Source: CBDCYN01 sp965224205
GTDB taxonomy: Bacteria; Planctomycetota; Phycisphaerae; Phycisphaerales; Phycisphaeraceae
Assembly (NCBI GenBank): GCA_965224205.1
Contig: CBDCYN010000016.1
Coordinates: 214,528-278,527, forward strand
Direction: 5' to 3'
DNA: 64,000 bases
The notes below the pieces were generated by a model. That model did no database searches. It was given only the letters and a program-made list of their open reading frames with translations, and was not told where the DNA came from. Positions 26,882 through 38,095 of this stretch are shown here, piece after piece. The position numbers and the translations under genes were made by a program. Every line of letters begins with the position of its first letter. Position 1 is the stretch's first letter.

Positions 26882-28960
26882 ATGAGGAAGAGCATGTCGC
26901 GGTATGTCTTTCCGTTGACGGGGATGGTTCAACAGGTGAGCAAAGGGCAACAGGCTTGGTCTCGTTTCCAACAACGAGTTCGCGTCGCCGCCAACGGATC
27001 TTCTTCTGATCAACGTGTGAGGACAAGCACGGGGACCGGTCGAACGGGGTCATCAGCCGTGGGCGTCGGTCATCTTGCCATCGCACTGGTGACGTGGTTG
27101 CCCTCTACGGAGTTGGCCACGGCACAGATCGCCACCGATGGGTCGCTTGGCACCGCGACCCCGCTGTCCGGGGTCGACGTCCAAATCCCGGCGAGCCTGG
27201 GACAGATTCAATGCAACGATACCAACACCTCCTGCAATCTGTTTCATAGCTTCAGCACCTTTAATATCGATACCAATCAGGTGGTGACATTCGTCGCACC
27301 CGATGTGGTCGCACCCGACGTGGTCGCCAATATCTTCGCCCGTGTCACGGGGGCCTCACCGTCGAGCATTGATGGCTTGCTGCGTACGTCGTCAATGCCG
27401 AACGCCAATTTCCTCTTGATCAACCCCAATGGGGTGGTGTTCCACCCCAACGCGACTCTCGACATCGCAGGCAGCTTCGTTGTCGCCACCGCCAGCGAAT
27501 TGAGATTCAGCGACGGTGGGCGATTTGCCACGACGAACCCCACCGCCGCCGATAACAACGTGCTCAGCACCGCCCCCCCCAGTGCGTTTGGGTTTATCTC
27601 TCCAGACCCAGCCAACCCACAGCTGGCGGATGTGACGGTCGAACCCGGTGTCAGTGACCCGTTGCTGATGGAGATCCAGGCAGTGGCACCGCCAGTAACG
27701 TTGCCCACAGGTGAAACCCTCGTGCGGGTGATCGTCAGCGATCAGGGCGTGAGAGACTCTATCCCCGGCGTGGCGACGGTATCGGGGATCGAACCCTTGT
27801 TCCCGTCGTTACCCGATCCGCCCGTCGATCCACCGGTCGACCCGCCCGTCGATCCACCGGTCGACCCACCCGTCGATCCACCGGTCGACCCACCGGTCGA
27901 CCCACCCGTCGATCCACCGGTCGACCCACCGGTCGATCCACCCGTTGACCCACCGGTCGATCCGCCCGTTGACCCACCGGTTGACCCACCGGTCGATCCA
28001 CCCGTTGACCCACCGGTTGACCCACCGGTCGATCCACCCGTTGACCCACCGGTCGATCCACCCGTTGACCCACCGGTCGATCCGCCCGTTGACCCACCGG
28101 TTGATCCACCCGTTGACCCACCGGTCGATCCACCCGTTGACCCACCGGTCGATCCACCCGTTGACCCACCGGTCGATCCGCCCGTTGACCCACCGGTTGA
28201 TCCACCCGTTGACCCACCGGTCGATCCGCCCGTTGACCCACCGGTCGATCCGCCCGTTGACCCACCGGTTGATCCGCCCGTTGACCCACCGGTCGATCCG
28301 CCCGTTGACCCACCGGTCGATCCGCCCGTTGACCCACCGGTCGATCCGCCCGTTGACCCACCGGTCGATCCGCCCGTTGACCCACCGGTCGATCCGCCCG
28401 TTGACCCACCGGTCGATCCGCCCGTTGACCCACCGGTCGATCCGCCCGTTGACCCACCGGCCCCGCCAAGCCCAATCGATCCGCCCAGTTCGGCGCAGCC
28501 ATTGGACGTTGGGCTGCCGCTACCAGCCCAACTCGTCCAGTTGAACGAGCCGTTACTCGTAAGCGAGGTGACGACCCCAGAGCCGGACCCACAATCCAAC
28601 GATAACAACAACAACGTGACCGGTGTCGATATCCCAACCGTACCGGGCGCGCTTTATCGTTCCGAGCGGATGGCCTTGCCACCGATTTGTGCGGAGGACG
28701 AGAGCTCGTTTACCGTCTGGCCTGCGAGAACGATAGCCATCGAGCCGGGCGGATGGATCCCCAGCTTTACCGAGCTGTACCCGACAACCTTAGCTTGGAC
28801 GCCACCGCCACCGTCGGCGGGACCTCAACACGCACTGGCGGTTGATCCGCCTAGGCTAGATCGGGCTCCTGAAGCGGCAACAGCGGATGATGTTCCACCG
28901 TCCAGACCGGTGGGGCTTAGTTACAGCATCGTTCCGCCCCATTCAGGCCCGCGGCGTTAG
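26882..28960 (+). CDS. Filamentous-haemagglutinin-type secretion domain protein with 53 PPVD repeats
   Basis: A 692-residue exported protein. Residues ~50-80 contain the signal region (VGHLAIALVTWLPSTELATA). About 82-230 is the haemagglutination/TPS domain that two-partner secretion systems recognise, with LFHSFSTFNID, VANIFARVTGASPSSIDG and NFLLINPNGVVFHP. Instead of the long beta-helix that normally follows, the chain runs through 53 uninterrupted PPVD tetrapeptides (27818-28453) and a ~165-residue tail with LPPICAEDESSFTVWPA. The repeat should form an extended, acidic, polyproline-like rod. No TpsB-type outer-membrane partner is in the window. AAGGGGAG lies 6 bases before the ATG. The domain is clear; the stalk role is inference. 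Confidence 0.8.
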   Translation: MRKSMSRYVFPLTGMVQQVSKGQQAWSRFQQRVRVAANGSSSDQRVRTSTGTGRTGSSAVGVGHLAIALVTWLPSTELATAQIATDGSLGTATPLSGVDVQIPASLGQIQCNDTNTSCNLFHSFSTFNIDTNQVVTFVAPDVVAPDVVANIFARVTGASPSSIDGLLRTSSMPNANFLLINPNGVVFHPNATLDIAGSFVVATASELRFSDGGRFATTNPTAADNNVLSTAPPSAFGFISPDPANPQLADVTVEPGVSDPLLMEIQAVAPPVTLPTGETLVRVIVSDQGVRDSIPGVATVSGIEPLFPSLPDPPVDPPVDPPVDPPVDPPVDPPVDPPVDPPVDPPVDPPVDPPVDPPVDPPVDPPVDPPVDPPVDPPVDPPVDPPVDPPVDPPVDPPVDPPVDPPVDPPVDPPVDPPVDPPVDPPVDPPVDPPVDPPVDPPVDPPVDPPVDPPVDPPVDPPVDPPVDPPVDPPVDPPVDPPVDPPVDPPVDPPVDPPVDPPVDPPVDPPVDPPVDPPVDPPVDPPAPPSPIDPPSSAQPLDVGLPLPAQLVQLNEPLLVSEVTTPEPDPQSNDNNNNVTGVDIPTVPGALYRSERMALPPICAEDESSFTVWPARTIAIEPGGWIPSFTELYPTTLAWTPPPPSAGPQHALAVDPPRLDRAPEAATADDVPPSRPVGLSYSIVPPHSGPRR
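27818..28453 (+). repeat. 53 tandem 12-bp units encoding PPVD
   Basis: 636 bp made of 12-base units CCNCCNGTYGAY that all stay in frame. Units alternate in third-base usage (CCACCCGTTGAC with CCACCGGTCGAT), so a 24-bp higher-order unit is visible, pointing to recent expansion by slippage or unequal crossing-over. Because the unit is a multiple of three without stops, long spurious frames appear on both strands. Confidence 0.95.
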
Positions 28961-29012
28961 TGAGGTTCGTTGGACACGCGGTGACGCGGTGCTTGGGCCC
29001 AGCCAATTGATG

Positions 29013-29031
29013 AGCGCGCCAAGTGCGCGCT
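29013..29031. terminator. Hairpin between convergent genes
   Basis: AGCGCGC (29013-29019) and GCGCGCT (29025-29031) form a 7-bp GC stem with a 5-base loop at the end of the PEP-CTERM gene. There is no T-tract on either side, so terminator function is uncertain. Confidence 0.4.
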
Positions 29032-29800
29032 ACCGGCCTCGTTTTCTACGTTGGACGTTATATCCTAACGTCACCAAGGACATGATCCCCAGCCCCGCGG
29101 TCAATGGCTCTGGCACGGTACCAGTGATCGGCTCACGAAACTCGGCTTCTCCGAAGACATCGATCAGGATTTTGATCTCGTCCATCCCTTCAGCGGGGAT
29201 CCGTACCGTGAACGTGTCGCTACCCGACAAGGTATCCGACCCATTGCCGTCGAAGCGCGTGTCCCAGCGGATCTCCTCGATCGGGGTCAGACCGGTGTAC
29301 CGGAACAAGCTGATCGCGGCAAAAGCGCTAGCGTCTTGAGACGCCGCGTCGGTCGACGCCGAAACGGTGATCTGCCAATCGAGCTGGATGTCCACGAGCA
29401 TATCCAGCGGGTTTTCGTTATCGATCTCTAAGTCCGCGCTGCCCGCCCAGAAGGACTCGACGAACTGGCCCGGGGGCAGGGTAAGTTGGTCGCCGCGTGT
29501 GCGGGTTTCGAGCGAAAACACACTGCCGACATCGCCGGCTTGGGGATCGAATTGAAATTCAGGAACGATCGGGTCTGCGGGCGGGTCATCGAGCACAATA
29601 TCCACCGCCTGGTTTTGGGTAATCATGATCCCGGGCGGCAGCGGGTCAAAGCTCGGCAACAGCGTCTCATCCGTCCAAGACAAGATCGTGACACGGCCGA
29701 ACCCGTACGCGTCATACGTGGCCACGGCCCCGACACGATGCGCGAAACAAACGGACAACGCTGATGCAATGATAGCGGGATAGATCATACGCCCTGTCAT
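29030..29800 (-). CDS. PEP-CTERM sorting domain protein
   Basis: A 256-residue exported protein. The N-terminus MTGRMIYPAIIASALSVCFAH is a signal peptide. The body is acidic and rich in beta-strand pattern (DIQLDWQITVSAST, TFTVRIPAEGMDEIKI), with no known enzyme motif. The C-terminus VPEPLTAGLGIMSLVTLGY plus QRRKRGR is a complete PEP-CTERM tripartite signal: VPEP, a membrane helix and a basic end, expected to be cut by an exosortase. AAAGGA lies 9 bases before the ATG. It is convergent with the PPVD-repeat gene. No exosortase gene is in the window. Probably a surface or exopolysaccharide-associated protein. Confidence 0.8.
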   Translation of the reverse strand: MTGRMIYPAIIASALSVCFAHRVGAVATYDAYGFGRVTILSWTDETLLPSFDPLPPGIMITQNQAVDIVLDDPPADPIVPEFQFDPQAGDVGSVFSLETRTRGDQLTLPPGQFVESFWAGSADLEIDNENPLDMLVDIQLDWQITVSASTDAASQDASAFAAISLFRYTGLTPIEEIRWDTRFDGNGSDTLSGSDTFTVRIPAEGMDEIKILIDVFGEAEFREPITGTVPEPLTAGLGIMSLVTLGYNVQRRKRGR

Positions 29801-29895
29801 GGTTGTTATTCCTTTCCACTAAGATGTGACCCTGACCAAAAAGAAATGAAATGCTGCTGACGATACAGAGATGAAGTCAGACTAAGTGACATTAT

Positions 29896-29925
29896 AAGGG
29901 CTAGATCTTGATTGTCTAGACCCTT
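29896..29925 (-). terminator. Probable hisD terminator hairpin
   Basis: AAGGG-CTAGA (29896-29905) pairs with TCTAGACCCTT (29915-29925) with one bulged base. It lies about 60 bp beyond the hisD stop. The better T-run (TTCTTTTT) is on the plus-strand side, so it may act in either direction. Confidence 0.45.
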
Positions 29926-29982
29926 TTCTTTTTCGGACGACTCAAGCCAACCATTGGGTATTACCACACACCACGGGCGGGG

Positions 29983-31335
29983 TTACGTTCTTCGGGCCCG
30001 CGCAGACGCCGCGTGGCCGTCGAGGCCTTCGGCTTCGGCGAGGCTGGCGATCCCGTCGATGGTCTGATCCGACATGCCGTGTCGATAGAAAACGGTCCCC
30101 GACCGCTTGAGGAACGTATACACGCTCACGCCGCTGGCAAAACGGGCGGTGGTGCCGGTGGGTAGGCAGTGGCTGGGCCCGGCCCAGTAGTCGCCGGCTG
30201 CGACCGGGGTCTGATCCCCGAGGAAGAATTCACCCCCGTGGCGGACCCTCTCTAGCCAGGCTTCGGGGTCGCCCACCGCGAGGTTGACGTGCTCAGCGGC
30301 GATCTGGTCAGCGACCGCCGCCGCTTGCGCTTCGTCATGAACCAACACCGCCGCGGACCCATCGCCTAGAGCTTGTTCGATCGCGTCACGGCGATCCCGA
30401 TGGGCGATCTGCTCGACCAGTTTTTCGTTGACCTTCGCGATAACCTGCTTCGACCAGGCCACCAGGTAGCAGCGGCCAGGGTTGTGCTCGGCTTGGGCGA
30501 TCAGGTCGCTAGCGACGAAGGCAGGGTTGGCGGATTCATCAGCGATGACCACGATCTCACTGGGGCCGTAGAACCCATCGATCCCGACGCGCCCCGTGAC
30601 ATGGAGCTTGGCCAGTTGGGTATAGAGGTTGCCCGGTCCGGCGATCAGGTCCACGGGGTCTACCAGGCGGGTGCCGATCGCCAAAGCCGCGATCGCCTGG
30701 GCGCCACCGATGCGGTAGACCCTAGAGATCCCCAGCAGTGCGCAGGTCGCCAAAACGAGGGGGGATATATCGGTGACAGGAGGACCATGATCCGATCGCT
30801 CGCGGTCACCATCAGGCGGCCTTGTCGGTGGGGGGGAAACGACACAGATCTCTTCCCGCTTCACCCCCGCCGCCAGGGCCGGGACGGCTAGCATCACCAC
30901 GGTCGACGGATACGACGCCTTGCCGCCCGGGACCGCCAACCCCACTCGACCGATGGGCGTCAACCGCAATCCCAGCTCCGCGCCGCCCAGCTTCAGCGGC
31001 GACGGGTTGACGGGCTTGATGTGGTGTTGATAAGCGTGGACCTGGTCAATCGCGGTTTCTAAAGCTTGGCGTAGGCCACGGTCGAGTCGATCTAAGCTGC
31101 GGGTGAGCTCTTGGGTTTCGACCACGATGCGGTCGGCGGTAAACCGCGGGTCGGTCCACTTCTGCATATACCGGACGACCGCGGCGTCGCCCTCGTCGGC
31201 GACGTCGGCGACGATCCGGCTGACTTGATGGGCGGCGTCGGTGTCGACCCAGGAAGATCGGCGCAGAGCCCGGAACCACTCGAAACCGTCGAGTTCCACT
31301 GGCCCGGGCGGCAGTTTGTAGGTGCGAAGACTCAT
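29983..31335 (-). CDS. hisD: Histidinol dehydrogenase (HisD)
   Basis: Catalyses the last two oxidations of histidine synthesis, a zinc- and NAD-dependent cytoplasmic enzyme. Seen: GRVGLAVPGGKASYPSTVVM, GGAQAIAALAIGT, DLIAGPGNLYTQLAK, FYGPSEIVVIAD, the catalytic Glu-His in AQAEHNPGR, AAEHVNLAV and GPSHCLPTG. About 450 residues, ~15-20 longer than usual because of an insertion (about TRPPDGDRERSDHG) after CVVSPPP. The ATG at 31335 is 7 bp after the dprA stop, so the two genes are in one transcript. Other his genes are absent from the window, so the pathway is scattered. Confidence 0.95.
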   Translation of the reverse strand: MSLRTYKLPPGPVELDGFEWFRALRRSSWVDTDAAHQVSRIVADVADEGDAAVVRYMQKWTDPRFTADRIVVETQELTRSLDRLDRGLRQALETAIDQVHAYQHHIKPVNPSPLKLGGAELGLRLTPIGRVGLAVPGGKASYPSTVVMLAVPALAAGVKREEICVVSPPPTRPPDGDRERSDHGPPVTDISPLVLATCALLGISRVYRIGGAQAIAALAIGTRLVDPVDLIAGPGNLYTQLAKLHVTGRVGIDGFYGPSEIVVIADESANPAFVASDLIAQAEHNPGRCYLVAWSKQVIAKVNEKLVEQIAHRDRRDAIEQALGDGSAAVLVHDEAQAAAVADQIAAEHVNLAVGDPEAWLERVRHGGEFFLGDQTPVAAGDYWAGPSHCLPTGTTARFASGVSVYTFLKRSGTVFYRHGMSDQTIDGIASLAEAEGLDGHAASARARRT

Positions 31336-31342
31336 CCGTGGC

Positions 31343-32536
31343 TCAGGTCTGCTTGAGTGTATAGGTCCCGTGATCACGGTGGATCAAGCCCCTGAGCTCA
31401 AGCATGGTCAGGTCCGCCTGGATGGCGGATACGGGCTGACCGGTGGCGGCCACGAGCTGGTCGAGGCGGTGTGGTTGGCCCAGCACTTCGAAAAGACGTT
31501 GCTGGGCTTCGGTGAGATTCCTGGCACGCAGGGTCGGTGGCGGGTCCGATCGGCTTTGGCTTGCGCCCGGAGATTCGGTGACCGCGGCTTTGAGCAATTG
31601 GCCGGTTTCGCCCAGGTTGTCCATGATGTCACCGCTGGTCGTCACCAGGGTAGCCCAGCCTTCGCGGATCATCCGGTGGCAGCCCCCCGAGGATCGTGAA
31701 TCTGCCCGGCCGGGCACGGCCATGACTTCTCGGTGGTGCTCCTCGGCCGCGAGTCTGGCGGTGATCATGGCACCCGATCGAGAGGGGGCCTCGACGACCA
31801 GCACGCCCAGCGATAGGCCCGAGATGATACGGTTGCGGCTGGGGAAGTTCTCGGCGAGGGGCGGGGTCGACATCGGCAGTTCACTGATTACCGCGCCCTG
31901 CGCTTCTGCGGAGGATGGCCCGGATGCGGGCTGTGCGGTGCCCGCGATCGCATCGAATAATTCGGCATGATCGGCGGGGTAGGGGTTGGCCAAACCGCTG
32001 CCGAGGACGGCGATCGTTCGGCCCCCTACCCGCAGGGCGGCACGATGGGCTGCGGCGTCGACCCCGTAGGCCCCGCCGCTGACGATGCACAGCCCGGCTT
32101 GGGCGCACTGGGCGGCTAACCGGTCGGCTTGTTGTCGCCCGTACAGGCTGCAGCGGCGGGTGCCAACCACGGCCAGCGCGACGGCGTCTTCGTCGTGGAT
32201 TGTGCCACGGACGTAGATCAGAGGAGGCGGGTCCGGGATATGTTTAAGGAGCTTCGGGTAACGAGGGTCCTGGATTGTCAGGACCGTGGCCCGGTGCTGA
32301 TCGAGGAGTTCTTTTTCTTTTGACACGACGGCGCCATCGGCAAGAGAATCGATCGCGCGGCGGATCTGCTGGGCTTTTATGAGGCCGATCCCGCGGATCT
32401 GTGCCAGGTGATGCGCCCCGGCGCCGAGCACCGCCTGGGCGCTGCCCATCTTCGCAAGGCAACGACGGGTGAGGGTCGGGCCCAGGCCGGGGACGAGCGT
32501 GAGCGTGAGCATCGCGTCTAGTGATGCGTCGGTCAT
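31343..32536 (-). CDS. dprA: DNA-processing protein DprA
   Basis: Loads RecA onto incoming single-stranded DNA during natural transformation. About 397 residues. N-terminal helix-hairpin-helix-like region (LVPGLGPTLTRRCLAKMG, IRGIGLIKAQQIRRAI), then the Rossmann core with VGTRRCSLYGRQQA, IVSGGAYGVDAAAHRAAL, VLGSGLANPYPADHAELF, ENFPSRNRIISGLS and VVEAPSRSGAMITARLA, and a C-terminal winged-helix domain (LDQLVAATGQPVSAIQADLT) present in many DprA proteins. The open frame extends 33 codons further upstream with a proline-rich, unlike sequence; I prefer the ATG at 32536, although no clear Shine-Dalgarno precedes it. Confidence 0.92.
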   Translation of the reverse strand: MTDASLDAMLTLTLVPGLGPTLTRRCLAKMGSAQAVLGAGAHHLAQIRGIGLIKAQQIRRAIDSLADGAVVSKEKELLDQHRATVLTIQDPRYPKLLKHIPDPPPLIYVRGTIHDEDAVALAVVGTRRCSLYGRQQADRLAAQCAQAGLCIVSGGAYGVDAAAHRAALRVGGRTIAVLGSGLANPYPADHAELFDAIAGTAQPASGPSSAEAQGAVISELPMSTPPLAENFPSRNRIISGLSLGVLVVEAPSRSGAMITARLAAEEHHREVMAVPGRADSRSSGGCHRMIREGWATLVTTSGDIMDNLGETGQLLKAAVTESPGASQSRSDPPPTLRARNLTEAQQRLFEVLGQPHRLDQLVAATGQPVSAIQADLTMLELRGLIHRDHGTYTLKQT

Positions 32537-33358
32537 ACACAGAAGTGTAGCAGGCAACGATGGGGCCGGGCGGGAGACACCGCCGGGCAATTCGGCGCGA
32601 CGGGGTGGTCTGTCCGTGTTGCCCTCTAAGGGCACGCTCCGCAGGTCGCCGAGGATCGACGCTCTAAGAAGGTAATTATGGCGAAAGAAGTGCGTATATA
32701 AAAATGCGGGGACACGAAACCGGATCGTGTCGTCCCGTCGGGTCGCCCGATCGATGGGGTCGGGCTGGCGTTTTGGAGGTGTGCAAGGCGGTTGGTGGCG
32801 GCTACGAAGCTGGCAGGCTGTTGGGGCGGCGCTAGTCTAGAGCGTTTCCCGATTTCGTGTACCACGTCAAGTGGTCGGGGAATTCCGAGAAACTCGCTGC
32901 CTCACGGTCGCGGCTCGCTGGAGGCGTCGTACACCATTTCGGGAAACGCTCTAAGGTGGGGTCCTCGTCCCGGTTTGCGGTGGGATGAGTTCCAAGGCAC
33001 ATGGTGAAATATAAAAAATTCAAGCCTTGAACTGGCCCCCATCAGATCTGGATATATATTTCAATCAGCAGAGCAGAAGAAGGGCATTTTCTAAAGCGTG
33101 CCAGAAATCACGCACGATCCGGGCTGAAGATCTTTTCCGATCATAACCCATGGCTCCGTGAACGTCTGCCGGAAGAACAGGCGGTTGGCTATCCCGCGGC
33201 GCGACACACGTCGCGTAGCGACAAGATTCAGGCCGATTGCCTGGGTAGAGCGGTCTGTCTGTGGAGAGGAATCGTCGATCCCGGCTGGTAGGGATCTGGA
33301 GCAGAAGAAGTCGTTGAGGTTGTTTTGATCATACGAAATCAGGAGAGGAGAAAGCACC
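32537..33358. other. Intergenic region with TA element copy B
   Basis: About 820 bp with no accepted gene. It holds the 112-bp element (32840-32951) and the leader of the next gene, which ends with AGGAGAGGAG about 8 bases before its ATG. No other structure was recognised. Confidence 0.5.
32840..32951 (+). mobile_element. 112-bp TA-flanked palindromic element, copy B
   Basis: Begins GAGCGTTTCCCG and ends with its exact inverse CGGGAAACGCTC; the imperfect inverted repeats continue to about 27 bp. TA precedes (32838-32839) and follows (32952-32953). It is opposite in orientation to copy A and the same as copy C, and has the best-preserved ends, so it may be the youngest. Confidence 0.85.
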
Positions 33359-34114
33359 ATGAAATCTAAGCTAACGAAGTGGATGAAAGCGCTGGCGGCT
33401 TGTGGAGCGGCCCTGACGCTGATGGGTTCCGTGGCGGTGGCGGACACCGTGACGTTAGTGGAGCCTAATGCCTGGGGCACGGGTTCGGCCGGCGGGCCTT
33501 TCGAGGTGGACGCCACGAGCCTGAGCTTTACCCCCCGCCACTTGGGCGTGCACGGTGTGGCGGCAAACAGCTGGCTTACCTTCTGCGTGGAGCGTAATGA
33601 GTACTTATCCAAGGGTGGCGTGTACGACGTGGTTGTCAACACGGCGGCTGTGGGAGGCGGGCTGGCCGGGGGCAACCCGGACCCGATCGATGCCCGCACC
33701 GCGTTCCTTTACACGCACTTCTTAGCCGGTGACCTCAACACGCTGCTGGTCAACCGGTTCGGTGGGTCGGCTATCAACTTTGATTATCAGAACACCAACG
33801 GCGGCACGGATGAAGCCGGGGCTGCGATCCAGAACGCGATCTGGAAGCTCGAGCAGGAGATCACCACGAGCTACGGCAACGCGACGCTCGCCGGGCAGCT
33901 CCTGACGCTGGCCAACGAAGCGGTGAGTACCAACGCCTGGAGCGGGATAGGCAACGTGCGGGTGCTGAACATGACCTCCAACAATGGGGCGACCCAGAAC
34001 CAGGACGTGCTGGTGATGGTGCCCGCTCCGGCATCAGCGGTAGGAGGGGCGGTCCTGCTGGCGGGGCTGGCGGCGACGGGCCTGAAGCGGAAGCTAAAGA
34101 CCCGCGTGTGCTGA
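33359..34114 (+). CDS. Exported protein with VPAP-type C-terminal sorting tail
   Basis: A 251-residue secreted protein. A signal peptide (KALAACGAALTLMGSVAVA) is followed by a beta-rich domain with FCVERNEYLSKGGVYDVV and a middle section with TAFLYTHFLAGDLN and AAIQNAIWKLEQEI, as in several uncharacterised PEP-CTERM proteins. The C-terminus VPAPASAVGGAVLLAGLAA plus KRKLKTR has the three-part layout of PEP-CTERM with VPAP in place of VPEP, a variant often met in planctomycetes. AGGAGAGGAG precedes the ATG. It lies just upstream of the rRNA operon but is separated from it by its own terminator. Function unknown. Confidence 0.75.
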   Translation: MKSKLTKWMKALAACGAALTLMGSVAVADTVTLVEPNAWGTGSAGGPFEVDATSLSFTPRHLGVHGVAANSWLTFCVERNEYLSKGGVYDVVVNTAAVGGGLAGGNPDPIDARTAFLYTHFLAGDLNTLLVNRFGGSAINFDYQNTNGGTDEAGAAIQNAIWKLEQEITTSYGNATLAGQLLTLANEAVSTNAWSGIGNVRVLNMTSNNGATQNQDVLVMVPAPASAVGGAVLLAGLAATGLKRKLKTRVC

Positions 34115-34175
34115 TCACTTGTTAGGCAGAGCTACTACTGAGCCGACGTTCGTTAGGCTAATCAAGACAATCATC

Positions 34176-34208
34176 CAAGCGGCACCCTCGTATGACGGGT
34201 GCCGCTTG
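34176..34208 (+). terminator. Terminator of the VPAP-tailed protein gene
   Basis: CAAGCGGCACCC (34176-34187) and GGGTGCCGCTTG (34197-34208) form a perfect 12-bp stem with a 9-base loop, followed by TCGTTTCG. It isolates the rRNA operon from the upstream gene. Confidence 0.75.
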
Positions 34209-34345
34209 TCGTTTCGTCGATCGGGTCGTTACGGGGGGCTGGTTTTCGGTCCTCTTTTTTGGGGCACGTTCTGGGTGTAGGCGCGGGGCCTCGTCGAGTG
34301 CTGATGAGAAATTTCTGGAAAACTTGTTTTGGGGTCGGCGAGTAG

Positions 34346-34373
34346 TTGACGGGCCTCATGGCTGTGCTACACT
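34346..34373 (+). promoter_or_regulatory. Probable rRNA promoter
   Basis: TTGACG (34346-34351) and TACACT (34368-34373) with a 16-base spacer lie about 295 bp before the 23S gene and upstream of the leader motifs. It is the best sigma70-type match in the region. Confidence 0.6.
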
Positions 34374-34413
34374 GGTAGGTTCATTGCTCGTTCCGGGGAA
34401 AATGTAGGAAGGT

Positions 34414-34454
34414 GGCTCTAGGGGCGATCCCAGAGCCGCAGCTGATCTTTGACA
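34414..34454 (+). promoter_or_regulatory. boxB/boxA-like rRNA antitermination leader
   Basis: A hairpin GGCTCT (34414-34419) with AGAGCC (34432-34437), including an inner GGG/CCC pair, is followed after 5 bases by TGATCTTTGACA (34443-34454), which matches the E. coli rrn boxA TGCTCTTTAACA at 10 of 12 positions. The order hairpin-then-boxA in an rRNA leader suggests Nus-factor antitermination. Confidence 0.6.
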
Positions 34455-34637
34455 AGTGGATAGCCAGGGTTAAGTACGAATTGTAGTACCGAGATCTCGA
34501 GATCGGTCTGTCTTTTCTATTAGGCAGGCCGTATATATCGTGAATCAGTGGGATCTCATCGGCTGATTCGGCCCATCACCCGGAAGTAGATTTATAACAA
34601 AGGTTAACCACGCCACGTGGCTAGGCCGAGGTAAAAA

Positions 34638-34667
34638 CTTCCGGGGGGGGCGGTTGTTGGTCGGTGT

Positions 34668-34674
<7 letters not shown>
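34638..34674 (+). other. Left arm of the pre-23S processing stem
   Basis: Positions 34638-34674 (CTTCCGGGGG to GATCAAG) pair with 37525-37559 (CTTGATCACTCCGACC to CCGGAAG) with few mismatches. Such a stem brackets 23S rRNA and is the RNase III target in other bacteria. Confidence 0.75.
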
Positions 34675-37524
<2,850 letters not shown>

Positions 37525-37533
<9 letters not shown>

Positions 37534-37559
37534 TCCGACCATCCACCGACCCCCGGAAG
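37525..37559 (+). other. Right arm of the pre-23S processing stem
   Basis: Complementary to 34638-34674, as described there. It marks the 3' boundary of the 23S precursor. Confidence 0.75.
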
Positions 37560-37649
37560 CATCCTTTATTAGATGCGCCACGGGTTGAGCGGGTTGGTCC
37601 ACAAGATCCTTGATTCACATCAAGAGACTCGGGACTACAAAACGTACAG

Positions 37650-37748
37650 ACCGCTGTACGAGATCCACCACGAGCCGCGACCGTAAGGGAGCGGGTTCCG
37701 TGAGTGGTCAAAAGAACCAACAGATCCAACACGAAAGCGGTCAACACC
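37650..37748 (-). repeat. Diverged relative of the 112-bp element, in the 23S-5S spacer
   Basis: Shares GAGCCGCGACCGT.AGG.AGCGGGTT and the distal AACACGAAAGCGG block with copy A in the same order and at similar spacing, but the terminal GAGCGTTTCCCG ends are lost and there is no TA pair. It is probably an old insertion co-transcribed with the rRNA. Confidence 0.5.
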
Positions 37749-37807
37749 CTGGCTTATCACTTGTCGCAATACCACGACGTGTCTGGTTACCCCCGGGCCC
37801 GTCGATT

Positions 37808-37914
37808 GCCGGTGACCATAGCGGCGGGGCCACACCTGATCCCATCCCGAACTCAGCAGTTAAGCCCGCCGCGCCGATGATACTGCCTCAGCGGGAAAGT
37901 AGGTCATCGCCGGC
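37808..37914 (+). rRNA. rrf: 5S ribosomal RNA
   Basis: GCCGGTGACCATAGCGG at the start and GTAGGTCATCGCCGGC at the end form helix I. The conserved CACACCTGATCCCAT, GAACTCAGCAGTTAAGC and AAAGTAGG segments are in place. About 107 nt, 275 bp after 23S. Confidence 0.92.
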
Positions 37915-37920
37915 TTATCC

Positions 37921-37954
37921 AACCCCGTCGCCCTAAAGGCGGCGGGGTTGTTTT
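37921..37954 (+). terminator. Terminator of the 23S-5S operon
   Basis: Arms 37921-37932 and 37938-37949 form a 12-bp stem (one G-T pair) with loop CTAAA, followed by GTTTT. The same hairpin, split by a mobile element, follows the aberrant 5S copy at 40.2 kb. Confidence 0.9.
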
Positions 37955-38095
37955 ATATTCGCATTGCAAGAGAAGCAATTAGGTTTTCCCACTTGATCAA
38001 CATCTTTTAATGTAAGTGGAGATCAAGGCACTAGCCAGTAAGGAGCCAGTGCCACCCAGCCGGGATCCAATTGAGAACCTATGCTGGATCCGAGC

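Noticed and set aside
27818..28453. Regularly spaced repeat resembling a CRISPR array
   Set aside because: Units are directly tandem with no unique spacers and keep one reading frame; no cas genes are present.
27742..28682. Long frames in other phases and on the minus strand over the PPVD repeat
   Set aside because: A 12-bp repeat without stops opens several frames at once; these only give monotonous GGST, RPVGQ or HRSIRPLT strings and lack ribosome-binding sites.
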